Origin: DASVTR01 sp033855775
GTDB lineage: Bacteria > Acidobacteriota > Blastocatellia > Pyrinomonadales > Pyrinomonadaceae
Assembly: GCA_033855775.1 (NCBI GenBank)
Contig: JAWVFT010000132.1
Location: forward strand, 26,384 to 90,383
Direction of reading: 5' to 3'
DNA: 64,000 nt
The notes under the pieces were generated by a model. That model was given only the letters and a program-made list of their open reading frames with translations, was not told where the DNA came from and searched no databases. The translations under genes and the position numbers were made by a program. Below are positions 44,265 through 50,664 of this stretch, in pieces (the first letter of the stretch is position 1; the number at the start of each line of letters is the position of its first letter).

Positions 44265-44550
44265 CTTGCTCAGTTGTACGTACAAACGTCCGCACATTGT
44301 ACGTACACCCAAGAAAGCATATTATTTTTGTATACAAAATATATGTATACAAAACCTAGAAATTTCTAGATATTGTCTAGACCGCAATGCATTGCAAAGC
44401 AAGAAGTTAACCCAGTTAACTCGTTGCAATTATTGCAAGTATTTGTAGTCATTTTGCTATTAAATGCTATCAAATGCTAGTAAATCTAGGATTGACAAGT
44501 GTCTACTGTGAGTATACCTTTAGCTCTTAAAGGTATACCAAAGATACTTA
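44265..44550. repeat. Array of distinct short palindromes
   Basis: In order: TTGTACGTACA twice, 22 bp apart; TTTGTATACAAA and TGTATACAAAA; CTAGAAATTTCTAG and TCTAGA; GCAATGCATTGC; GTTAAC twice; TTGCAATTATTGCAA; AAATGCTA twice; and GTATACCTTT with AAAGGTATAC around a 7-base loop. Few bases separate the units. Confidence 0.7.
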
Positions 44551-44644
44551 GGATACCTTGCAAACGATGCTGAGATTCTAGGGAATTATTTTTAGGTTCT
44601 TTGAAGATTCGAGAGCAAGGCGCGGCCTTACTCACTATAATGAG

Positions 44645-44670
44645 TGTCCTTCATAGGAAGGACATTTTTT
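44645..44670 (+). terminator. Intrinsic terminator
   Basis: TGTCCTTC and GAAGGACA pair perfectly around ATAG and are followed by TTTTTT. No plus-strand gene precedes it within 1.6 kb, so it may end an RNA transcribed from the palindrome array. Confidence 0.7.
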
Positions 44671-44797
44671 GACCCCTGGGTCGCACGCCCGTGCGTGAGA
44701 GTGATTAGGCCAAAAAATTTTTGAATTTTCAACTCACTAACCGTTGAGGGAGTGCTCTTTTTTTTCAGTTTTTATCTCTACTTACGAATAGAGAGAT

Positions 44798-44828
44798 AAA
44801 AAAAAGGAGCGGAGTGCTAGTCCGCTCC
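44798..44828 (-). terminator. Intrinsic terminator for the 31-residue gene
   Basis: On the minus strand GGAGCGGA and TCCGCTCC pair around a 7-base loop and are followed by eight T residues. Confidence 0.8.
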
Positions 44829-44859
44829 TGCCCAAAGTAAGGGCTAAAGGTGTTAATTA

Positions 44860-44878
44860 AGGGGTTTGAATCCCCTTA
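44860..44878 (-). terminator. Hairpin overlapping the stop of the 31-residue gene
   Basis: AAGGGG and CCCCTT pair around a 7-base loop at the end of the reading frame, ahead of the main terminator. Confidence 0.5.
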
Positions 44879-44971
44879 GATTAACGGTTCAATCGTAACT
44901 ACCAGATTACCGTCTTTGTCAGTCGAAACCGTGACCTTGCAAGGCTGACTGACTTTGAAGGTGACTTTCAT
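44876..44971 (-). CDS. Putative 31-residue protein
   Basis: ATG 44971 follows AAAGGAGCCAAAGT, a near-ideal ribosome site, and the frame reads MKVTFKVSQPCKVTVSTDKD, then GNLVVTIEPLI and stop. The pattern of alternating hydrophobic and polar residues suggests a small beta-hairpin or sheet. A promoter-like site at 45113-45142 and a terminator at 44798-44828 frame it as its own transcript. I recognise no family; a regulator, inhibitor or phage-like peptide are all possible. Confidence 0.55.
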   Translation of the reverse strand: MKVTFKVSQPCKVTVSTDKDGNLVVTIEPLI

Positions 44972-45001
44972 ACTTTGGCTCCTTTCTTCTTTGGACTAAG
45001 G

Positions 45002-45030
45002 AAAGCGTGGCGTTACCAGCGCCACGCTTT
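45002..45030. terminator. 11-bp perfect hairpin
   Basis: AAAGCGTGGCG pairs with CGCCACGCTTT around TTACCAG. It lies in the leader of the minus-strand small gene, so on that strand it might be an attenuator. Confidence 0.55.
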
Positions 45031-45097
45031 TTCCGTTTGCGGTTGCAAACGAATTTCAAGTCCTTTCGGAGGCGAAGAAGCCTGAGGCCCCCGATAA

Positions 45098-45142
45098 ATT
45101 CAATGTCTCGCACTATAACACATAGACATTGAATCCTGTCAA
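45098..45142 (-). promoter_or_regulatory. Promoter with embedded inverted repeat
   Basis: On the minus strand TTGACA (45142-45137) and TTATAG (45118-45113) are 18 bp apart. ATTCAATGTC and GACATTGAAT, a perfect 10-bp inverted repeat (45098-45107 and 45125-45134), flank the -10 box and would suit a repressor. Confidence 0.6.
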
Positions 45143-45250
45143 ATAACTTCTTCTGTAAGTAGCCCAAGCTATAGGACTTATAGGTACTATAAAGTACCGC
45201 TGCATACTATATCTTGTATGTCCCATCATGACCCAGTTTTAAAACTACCA

Positions 45251-45412
45251 CTACATCTTGTAGTTGCCTTTTTTTGACCACCTAGCTTCTGCGGCCTTCT
45301 TAGCAATAGCCTTCCGTTCATCTGGCGATAACTTCTCAGCACGAGCGTGCCCGCCCTTTAACCCACCGAGCCGACCTGCATACTTTGGCGATAATTTAGG
45401 TTGTACTTTCAT
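45251..45412 (-). CDS. Small basic KGG-type protein
   Basis: The 53-residue product from ATG 45412 reads MKVQPKLSPKYAGRLGGLKG, then GHARAEKLSPDERKAIAKKA and AEARWSKKGNYKM. The GGLKGGxAR and KLSPDERKAIAKKAAxARW pattern is common in small plasmid and phage-associated basic proteins, which may bind DNA. A longer frame adds 22 residues. The ribosome site is weak. The upstream region has a large palindrome that could be its operator. Confidence 0.6.
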   Translation of the reverse strand: MKVQPKLSPKYAGRLGGLKGGHARAEKLSPDERKAIAKKAAEARWSKKGNYKM

Positions 45413-45496
45413 GATAGCAAGATAAACCCTGAGTGTTAATCTGTCAACTATTTGCTCAAGCATTAAATAGTGCAACACCTGTTACTTAGCTGAAAT

Positions 45497-45525
45497 AATG
45501 CTTGACATTCAAATGCTCAAGCATT
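45497..45525. promoter_or_regulatory. 29-bp palindrome upstream of the KGG gene
   Basis: AATGCTTGA and TCAAGCATT enclose the inner palindrome CATTCAAATG. The half site GCTCAAGCATTAA is repeated nearer the gene at about 45454, as expected for paired operators. Confidence 0.55.
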
Positions 45526-45662
45526 AATATGCCTATGTTCAATAGTTAAGGGCGCAAGCAACGCTAATTGCCCACGCCCTTTGAAAACCAAACGCGATTG
45601 CTCACGCCTGATTCTTCGCAAAGTCATTGTGAGCCAATCGCCAACGAAAGGCAAGGCTCATT

Positions 45663-46895
45663 ATGGAAATCAGAGAAGAAAAAGGGCGCGACATCGCCCA
45701 AAGATTCAACATCACCCGTCAAGGTAATCTCTACCTCGTCCCTTCACAATCTGGAAGCGGCAAGTACAAAGTTGACGCCGAAGCGCAACGTTGCTCATGC
45801 CCTGACTTTGAGATTCGCCAAGCCAAGTGCAAGCACATCTACGCGGTTGAGACTACCATCCGGCGCGAGAAGAAAACTGTCATAGAGAATGGCAAAGTCA
45901 CTATCACAGAGACAGAGACGGTCAAGATTAAGCGCAAGACTTACAAGCAAGAATGGCCTGCTTACAACAAAGCGCAGACGATGGAGAAAGCGCAGTTTCA
46001 ATATCTCTTGCATCAACTCTGCCAAGGCATCGGTAGCCCCGCGCAGCATGGCGCAGGCCGCAGATTCATGCCACTGGAAGATATGATTTTCGCGGCAGCG
46101 TTCAAAGTCTATTCGACTGTCTCATGTCGTCGCTTCATGTCGGACTTGCGCGATGCTCATGGCAAGGGCTACATCTCAAAGCTGCCTTGCTATAACTCTA
46201 TCTTTAACTACTTTGAATCGAAGATGCTAACGCCTTACTTGCAAATGCTCATCGAAGAAAGCGCGTTGCCTTTGCAATCTATTGAAAGAGACTTTGCGGT
46301 TGATTCATCCGGCTTCACTACCTCGCGCTTCGTTCAATGGATGCACGCTAAGTACACAGACCCGCATCTTATCGAACGGCGTCAATGGGTCAAGGTGCAT
46401 CTCATGTGCGGAGTCAAAACTAACATCGTGACGAGTGTTGAAATCAGCGACCAATGGGGAGGCGACAGTCCTTACTTTAAGCCGCTAGTGGAAGCGACCG
46501 CCGCTAACTTCGTGATGAATGAAGTCAGCGCAGATAAGGCTTATCTGTCGAGCGGCAATCTCAAAACGGTCGTTGATAATAACGCGATGCCGTACATCCC
46601 GTTCAAAGCTAACAGCGTGACGAATAAGAGAGGACAAAGCGCACTCTGGAAACAGATGTATCATTACTTCTCATACAATACCGAACGCTTCATGAATCAC
46701 TATCACAAGCGGTCGAATGTTGAGACGACATTCAGCATGATTAAAGCGAAGTTTGGTGACGGGCTGCGGAGCAAAACGAAAGTAGCGCAGACGAACGAAG
46801 CGTTGCTAAAGGTTCTCTGTCACAACATCTGCTGTCTTATCCAAAGCATGTATGAGTTAGGATTGAAACCGAAGTTCTACGCGCAAGTAGCGTAA
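45663..46895 (+). CDS. DDE transposase with N-terminal SWIM zinc finger, copy 2
   Basis: The 410-residue protein has a SWIM finger (CSCPDFEIRQAKCKH, residues about 43-57) and the DDE core AVDSSGFTTSRFVQWMHAKY, NEVSADKAYLSSG and HKRSNVETTFSMIKAKFGDG. It is intact and homologous to the protein at 36995 but has a shorter N-terminus. A terminator hairpin follows the stop. The upstream sequence has AAGGGCG/CGCCCTT arms, but I could not define matching element ends. Confidence 0.87.
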   Translation: MEIREEKGRDIAQRFNITRQGNLYLVPSQSGSGKYKVDAEAQRCSCPDFEIRQAKCKHIYAVETTIRREKKTVIENGKVTITETETVKIKRKTYKQEWPAYNKAQTMEKAQFQYLLHQLCQGIGSPAQHGAGRRFMPLEDMIFAAAFKVYSTVSCRRFMSDLRDAHGKGYISKLPCYNSIFNYFESKMLTPYLQMLIEESALPLQSIERDFAVDSSGFTTSRFVQWMHAKYTDPHLIERRQWVKVHLMCGVKTNIVTSVEISDQWGGDSPYFKPLVEATAANFVMNEVSADKAYLSSGNLKTVVDNNAMPYIPFKANSVTNKRGQSALWKQMYHYFSYNTERFMNHYHKRSNVETTFSMIKAKFGDGLRSKTKVAQTNEALLKVLCHNICCLIQSMYELGLKPKFYAQVA

Positions 46896-46930
46896 GGAGA
46901 AAGCCCCGCAACTTGCGGGGCTTTCTCCTT
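46894..46930 (+). terminator. 18-bp perfect hairpin after transposase 2
   Basis: AAGGAGAAAGCCCCGCAA pairs with TTGCGGGGCTTTCTCCTT with almost no loop. It lies between converging genes and could serve both. Confidence 0.75.
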
Positions 46931-46949
46931 GATACCTTGCGATACTTGG

Positions 46950-47831
46950 TTAAGACTGACCTTCTGACGTTTCAGAATCTGACGGCTGAGCGACCGCACT
47001 CTCCGGTAATGGCGTAGCGGGCCGACGTTCATAGAAACAACTAGCGTCCATTGCGGGAATCCACCCTAATGGCTTCGGGCCTAGCTCATCAAATTTTGCC
47101 TCCAAAACCTTCATGCACTTTTCGTTAGTTCGCGTTATTTCTATGCCACCATTATCCTTCCGCTCGATGACATTAAAATGCTTGATTTCTCCCACTCCCG
47201 GCGCGGTTCCGTAGGCCATCCTAGAGGCTTCATAAAGGGTATATAAAGTTGCTTCAAGTGTTTTAAATCGGGTTTGCCCTCGATGATACATCGTAGATTT
47301 TGCGATGACAGCCCCTGTGCCTATTGCTGCAAAGTTTTGGTGGCTGTAAACCTCGCCGTTAGTGTCTATCTCAATGATATGAGGCTCATCCTCATCCGTG
47401 AACCCACAGATGATAATGTCACACCCAAACTCCAAGCGTCCTAGTTCATGAAAAATGCGCGCACGAACTTCCGGCGGCAATTCGTTTTCACCCTGCGTTA
47501 GAAGGCGTTCAAAGCTAATTCCCAACTCTTGGCGCACGTAACGCTGGCATAATTTTTCTTTATGCACATTGGAGACGTGGGTGAATTTATCGAAGATATT
47601 TAGGGCCGTAATTTCATCACCGGCTAATGTTGCCTTACTAGTCGCAAGAAAATCCTCAGCCTTTGATATTTCCCCGGCGAATAGCGCGGGCCAATATTGA
47701 TGACCCGCGCCCCATTTCGTACTAACATCGCCACCAGCCCAAGATGCCTCAGCCCGCTTATCAGCAGCCAGCACAATAAGGTCGCAGTTGTAATCATAGT
47801 CACTGGCTTTAGCCGCCATGCATAAAGTCAT
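46950..47831 (-). CDS. Proteasome-beta-like Ntn hydrolase 2
   Basis: The start at 47831 is chosen because TTGGAGGCTGAT lies directly upstream and because it makes the product begin MTLCMAAKASD, leaving a Thr nucleophile; a longer frame adds 36 residues and would bury it. DLIVLAADKRAE places the catalytic-type Asp, and a Lys (STKWGAG) is near. The 293-residue protein ends in a Pro/Ser-rich tail. It differs strongly from the protein at 40011. It stands alone between two transposase genes and palindromic DNA. Confidence 0.75.
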   Translation of the reverse strand: MTLCMAAKASDYDYNCDLIVLAADKRAEASWAGGDVSTKWGAGHQYWPALFAGEISKAEDFLATSKATLAGDEITALNIFDKFTHVSNVHKEKLCQRYVRQELGISFERLLTQGENELPPEVRARIFHELGRLEFGCDIIICGFTDEDEPHIIEIDTNGEVYSHQNFAAIGTGAVIAKSTMYHRGQTRFKTLEATLYTLYEASRMAYGTAPGVGEIKHFNVIERKDNGGIEITRTNEKCMKVLEAKFDELGPKPLGWIPAMDASCFYERRPATPLPESAVAQPSDSETSEGQS

Positions 47832-48029
47832 ATCAGCCTCCAATTCAGCAAATGGGCGCGAAGTCCGACGCTTTTTGTGGCATCCTAACTTAACAAGGTC
47901 ACTTTTGTAGAGTGAATAATTAAAATCGTCTTTCTTCATTGCAAGCCTCCAATCGTGAGGCTTTGCCTACAAAGTCGCTTGCCTGCCCATTGTTTGGCAA
48001 CGTCATTAATTAATGGGCAGGTGGCTATT

Positions 48030-48070
48030 GTTGGGCAAATCCCAGGGTCGAGTGCTTTGCACAAAAAGTC
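48030..48070. repeat. CAGGGTCGAG repeat, copy 3
   Basis: The core at 48043-48052 is flanked by TTGGGCAAATCC and TGCTTTGCAC, then CAAAAAGTC. Confidence 0.65.
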
Positions 48071-48139
48071 TCAGTCAGCCCCAAGATGATGGGCAACACT
48101 AATCATGTCTACTCAACATATCGACACTTTTTCGACTTT

Positions 48140-48175
48140 ATGTGCAAAGCCAGGGTCGAGGGCCTTGCACAAAAA
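48140..48175. repeat. CAGGGTCGAG repeat, copy 4
   Basis: This is the clearest hairpin: TGTGCAA-A-GCC, loop with the core AGGGTCGAG, GGC-C-TTGCACA, then AAAAAGTCCC. Confidence 0.7.
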
Positions 48176-48210
48176 GTCCCTCCTGCACAAAAAGTAAGGA
48201 GCGATGAAAG

Positions 48211-48471
48211 ATGCCAATAATTATCTACATCGCTTTGATGGTTGTGCTTTTACTTGCTTGCTCTATATGGGCGATGGGGAAAAAGGATAAAGGCGCACAG
48301 GGTGTGTTTGCGGGCGCAGCGGGGCTAATAGCTCTTTTATTAGTCCCTTTGCTACGTGGTGAATACCTTGAACGAGCCGAATTCGCCATCATCTTCGTCG
48401 TAGATGGCCTTCTCTTCGTAGCTATATTGCTTTTCTGCTACTCCCTTATAGGTGCATTTAATGATAAGTGA
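48211..48471 (+). CDS. Small three-helix membrane protein
   Basis: The 86-residue protein has hydrophobic helices IIIYIALMVVLLLACSIWAM, GVFAGAAGLIALLLVPLL and FAIIFVVDGLLFVAILLFCY. AAGGAGCGATGAAAG precedes the start. Its last 120 bp overlap the 3' end of the gene on the opposite strand, an unusual antisense arrangement. No family is recognised. Confidence 0.6.
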   Translation: MPIIIYIALMVVLLLACSIWAMGKKDKGAQGVFAGAAGLIALLLVPLLRGEYLERAEFAIIFVVDGLLFVAILLFCYSLIGAFNDK

Positions 48472-48963
48472 CAGGGCTTTGGCCTTTTGGATTTGCTCAA
48501 TATCCTTCGGGTCATCAGCTACGATGGTGGTGTATTTTTCTTCGTTGGGAAATAGAACCGCAATTGGCTTATCTTCTAACTCGATATTCGGCATAATCAA
48601 GCCATCTACGACCAATTGCATATTAGCTACCACGTCATGGGCGGGCACGCTTCCCACATTGTTAAATACAACGTTAAAGCATAGTTCTTTACGAAGAGCG
48701 GGGTCGTCTGCTTCATCGCCTAAGTCGCCGTCGTCGTCATCATCATCTGGCCCCCTCATCTCAATCTCGCTGATATGTACATATGGTCTATGGGAAGCCT
48801 CAAACATTTCTTTAGTGACGTTCACGCTTTCCTTAGTAGTCAGCCACAGCAAAAGAGTAGCAATGACATTAACGACAGTAGCGATAGCAACCACAAGAGT
48901 CGCTATCGCTATGGGGTCTGTGTACCAAACACTAGGCGGGTACGCGGCTTGGAGCAGGAGCAT
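48352..48963 (-). CDS. Membrane-anchored protein of unknown function
   Basis: The 203-residue protein has one membrane helix near the N-terminus (IAIATLVVAIATVVNVIATL), an acidic linker (GPDDDDDDGDLGDEADD) and a beta-rich C-terminal domain (LCFNVVFNNVGSVPAHDV). AGGGGGAACTCCC precedes the ATG. Small proteins of this layout occur near mobile elements, but I do not recognise a family. Its 3' end is antisense to the small three-helix gene. Confidence 0.62.
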   Translation of the reverse strand: MLLLQAAYPPSVWYTDPIAIATLVVAIATVVNVIATLLLWLTTKESVNVTKEMFEASHRPYVHISEIEMRGPDDDDDDGDLGDEADDPALRKELCFNVVFNNVGSVPAHDVVANMQLVVDGLIMPNIELEDKPIAVLFPNEEKYTTIVADDPKDIEQIQKAKALSLIIKCTYKGVAEKQYSYEEKAIYDEDDGEFGSFKVFTT

Positions 48964-48974
48964 GGGAGTTCCCC

Positions 48975-49115
48975 CTACGGTTCATTCCAGAACTCAGGCT
49001 CTATGCCGAGTTCGTAGATAGATTGGATAAGGCAACAAATATTATGACACAAGACTTTGCACAACGCTTCATTCATCTGCGCTTGATACGTCTTGCTGCG
49101 GAGTCGTTCCTCAGC
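48975..49115 (-). pseudogene. C-terminal stump of a SWIM-DDE transposase
   Basis: The frame ERLRSKTYQAQMNEALCKVL followed by CHNICCLIQSIYELGIEPEFW matches the last 45 residues of the transposases at 36995 and 45663. The rest of the gene is missing: the upstream sequence runs straight into the XRE gene ending at 49111. It is a deletion remnant. Confidence 0.8.
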
Positions 49116-49389
49116 GGGAGTGTTTAGGTTTGGCGGGCAGCTTGGCGGGTAAATCCAACTGGTCGTCAACTAACGCTTCGAGCGGCACGCGGACGGCGCG
49201 AGCGTATTGTAGAAGAATGGGTAATGGTGGTTCACGTGTTCCGCGTTCGTAATCTGAGATGCGGTTGTAGACAAGAACGTCCTCGAAGCCTAAACGCTTG
49301 AGCATTTCGGTTTGAGACAGTCCTAAAGCCTCCCTGATTCGTAGAAGCTTTTCAGCAAGACGCTGTGATGTAAGACGCGGCGGCGTCAT
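49111..49389 (-). CDS. XRE-family HTH regulator 2
   Basis: The 92-residue protein is a Cro/C1-type HTH domain (RLAEKLLRIREALGLSQTEM, NRISDYERGTREPPLPILLQ) with a short Pro/Lys-rich tail. It is a paralogue of the protein at 39718. A 20-bp palindrome lies 45 bp upstream, and an inverted repeat covers its ribosome site and start, as for the paralogue. Its 3' end abuts the transposase stump. Confidence 0.88.
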   Translation of the reverse strand: MTPPRLTSQRLAEKLLRIREALGLSQTEMLKRLGFEDVLVYNRISDYERGTREPPLPILLQYARAVRVPLEALVDDQLDLPAKLPAKPKHSR

Positions 49390-49412
49390 CAGAAATTGCC
49401 TCCTGATGACGC
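49383..49412 (-). promoter_or_regulatory. Inverted repeat covering the start of XRE gene 2
   Basis: On the minus strand GCGTCATCA and TGATGACGC flank GGAGGCAATTTC, so the ribosome site is in the loop and the ATG (49389) in the stem. The design matches that at 39694-39724. Confidence 0.6.
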
Positions 49413-49434
49413 GGACGGTAAATAAGGCTTGCTG

Positions 49435-49454
49435 CTATACCATATATGGTATAG
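49435..49454. promoter_or_regulatory. Perfect 20-bp palindrome upstream of XRE gene 2
   Basis: CTATACCATATATGGTATAG is fully self-complementary and lies 45 bp before the XRE start codon, a likely operator. Confidence 0.65.
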
Positions 49455-49579
49455 GATGCGTCTGCTCAAGTTGGTCGCCGTGAGTATGAACCTTTCATCT
49501 CGCACGGCGATGCTCATTTAGTCCACTCTGAGGATGAGCCGTCGCATTAGCCGTTGCTTAAGTTTTCAATATTCAAACC

Positions 49580-49975
49580 ATGCACATGATAACAGAGGAT
49601 GAACCGTCTTATCACGCCAGAGCTTTGTACCGGCGGTTGTCGGCGAGGCCGTGGCGGGTGCTGTATGTGGGGCTTGACGTGGCGTTGTTGGATTATTTGA
49701 AGGCGCGGCTTGAGGAGTGTTGGATTGTGCGCGCTCCGGCGGGGTGTGTGGCGCGTCCGTTTATTGAGCATCTGAGGTATTCGGTGTTGGTGTTTGATGA
49801 GGTGTTGATGGATATGACGGCGCGGGAGGTGGCGGGGTGGACAAGAGAGTTGGCGGGGAGGGAGGGCAGGGCGGTTGTTGTCTTTAGGAAGTGGGATGAG
49901 TTTGAAATGGTGGCGGGAAGTATCGAAGGCTTGGTGGCGGCGGGGAGGGGAGAAAGGCGGGCGGCTTTGATGTGA
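49580..49975 (+). CDS. Receiver-like domain protein
   Basis: The 131-residue protein reads WRVLYVGLDVALLDYLKARL, then YSVLVFDEVLMDMTAREVAG and AVVVFRKWDEFEMV, following the response-regulator fold with an Asp at the phospho-acceptor position (VFDE) and a Lys near the fifth strand. The N-terminal acidic pair is replaced, so it may not be phosphorylated. It stands alone without a kinase. The following open frame overlaps its stop. Confidence 0.6.
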   Translation: MHMITEDEPSYHARALYRRLSARPWRVLYVGLDVALLDYLKARLEECWIVRAPAGCVARPFIEHLRYSVLVFDEVLMDMTAREVAGWTRELAGREGRAVVVFRKWDEFEMVAGSIEGLVAAGRGERRAALM

Positions 49976-50069
49976 CGCGCCTTTTGCCGTTGGTCAGGGA
50001 GGTGGGTAAGGCGGGTGTGGGGCGTAGGGTTTTGCTGCGGGGCGGGGAGCGCAGGGTCTTGAGGGAGGG

Positions 50070-50107
50070 TTTCCACAGGCTGTGGAAAGTTTTCCACATG
50101 TGGAAAA
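50070..50107. repeat. Four DnaA-box-like TTTCCACA sites in two palindromes
   Basis: TTTCCACA-GGC-TGTGGAAA is followed directly by GTTTTCCACATGTGGAAAAC. TTTTCCACA is a DnaA-box variant used by some bacteria. The sites alternate in direction. Confidence 0.55.
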
Positions 50108-50202
50108 CTTTGATGCGGCGGCTCGAAACTGTTGTCCGTGGCGGGGCGATGGCTGTCGGCGGGGCAAAAATCTTCGTTTTTGCAGTAAAATTTGCAATTC
50201 TC

Positions 50203-50490
50203 GTCGTGAAAATCGGCTTCCGACGTGTCGGAATTGGTTTCCGCAGCCTCAGAATTGACTTCCGCAGCGTCAGAATCGACGTTAGCGTCGTCGGAATTGA
50301 TTTCAGCAGCTTAGGAATCGGTTTCAGCGGCCTCGGAATTGATTCCAGCACCGTCGGAATTGACTTCAGCGCCGTCAGAATTGATTCCAGCAGTATCGGA
50401 ACTCATTTCAGCAGCGTCGGAATTGGTTTCAGCGGTGTTGGAATTGATTTCAGCAGTGGGGGAATTGGTTTCAGCAGCCATGACACCTCG
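50203..50490. repeat. 21-bp tandem repeat array
   Basis: About 13 degenerate units resemble GTCGGAATTGATTTCAGCAGC. On the plus strand they read as VGIDFSS heptads, on the minus strand as AAEINSD heptads. Changes are scattered. Confidence 0.8.
50311..50481 (-). CDS. Possible 56-residue heptad-repeat peptide
   Basis: ATG 50481 begins exactly in register with the 21-bp array and is preceded by GAGGTGTC. It reads MAAETNS, PTAEINS, NTAETNS, DAAEMSS, DTAGINS, DGAEVNS, DGAGINS, EAAETDS and stop: eight whole heptads. After the TAA the same frame goes on in heptads. The plus strand is also open here, so this may be chance. No promoter is seen. Confidence 0.25.
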   Translation of the reverse strand: MAAETNSPTAEINSNTAETNSDAAEMSSDTAGINSDGAEVNSDGAGINSEAAETDS

Positions 50491-50526
50491 TTGGGTGTAG
50501 GGAAAACATGCGGGGATTGAAAGTTC

Positions 50527-50554
50527 TTGATTTTAAGCGGGAAGGGAATATAAT
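50527..50554 (+). promoter_or_regulatory. Promoter of the 50665 gene
   Basis: TTGATT and a perfect TATAAT are separated by 16 bp, about 110 bp before the start codon. Confidence 0.6.
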
Positions 50555-50664
50555 TCACGTCTCATCGAGCAAGGGGTTATCGCTGGTTTCTCACGTTCAC
50601 AGGCGCGACACCGCGCCGGTGGCTTCGGTTGTTAGTCCTTTACACTCAATTAAGGAGCAGCAAA

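Larger units (their letters stand above)
43899..44875. other. Long non-coding stretch rich in doublets and palindromes
   Basis: No gene is supported in these 977 bp. They contain CTACTTCTTGTG twice, GAATTGTTGGGCA twice, TCTTTGAAAGG twice, one CAGGGTCGAGG core, a string of short palindromes (44265-44550), palindromes GACCCCTGGGTC and GCACGCCCGTGC, and two intrinsic terminators. Confidence 0.65.
44972..45250. other. Leader and promoter region of the 31-residue gene
   Basis: No further gene is supported. The leader holds hairpins at 45002-45030 (AAAGCGTGGCG stem) and 45033-45050 (CGTTTGC/GCAAACG). The region upstream holds the promoter and palindromes GGTACT-ATAA-AGTACC and ACTACA-TCT-TGTAGT. 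Confidence 0.55.
47832..48210. other. Intergenic with repeat copies 3 and 4
   Basis: This 379-bp gap holds the CAGGGTCGAG cores at 48043 and 48151, three TGCACAAAAAGT words, a GCCTGCCCATT/AATGGGCAGG inverted pair, and the ribosome site of the small membrane gene. No gene is seen. Confidence 0.6.
49976..50664. other. Non-coding or doubtful coding stretch with repeats
   Basis: A frame from GTG 49972 stays open to 50520 across this area, but much of it is a tandem array, and the opposite strand is open too. It also holds DnaA-box-like palindromes, the array at 50203-50490 and the promoter of the 50665 gene. I do not support one large gene. Confidence 0.5.

Noticed and set aside
44919..45167. 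An 82-residue minus-strand frame
   Set aside because: It covers the promoter, leader hairpins and the first part of the better-supported 31-residue gene in another frame.
44140..48060. TTGTTGGGC words resembling integron attC core sites
   Set aside because: The GTTRRRY pattern fits a few words, but most copies read TTTTCGGGC, no integrase is present, and no consistent cassette spacing is seen.
50203..50490. A CRISPR array
   Set aside because: The 21-bp repeats are contiguous and degenerate, with no unique spacers and no cas genes.
49972..50520. One large plus-strand gene after the receiver-like gene
   Set aside because: Its length comes from the tandem array, which is open on both strands; codon pattern before the array is not protein-like.
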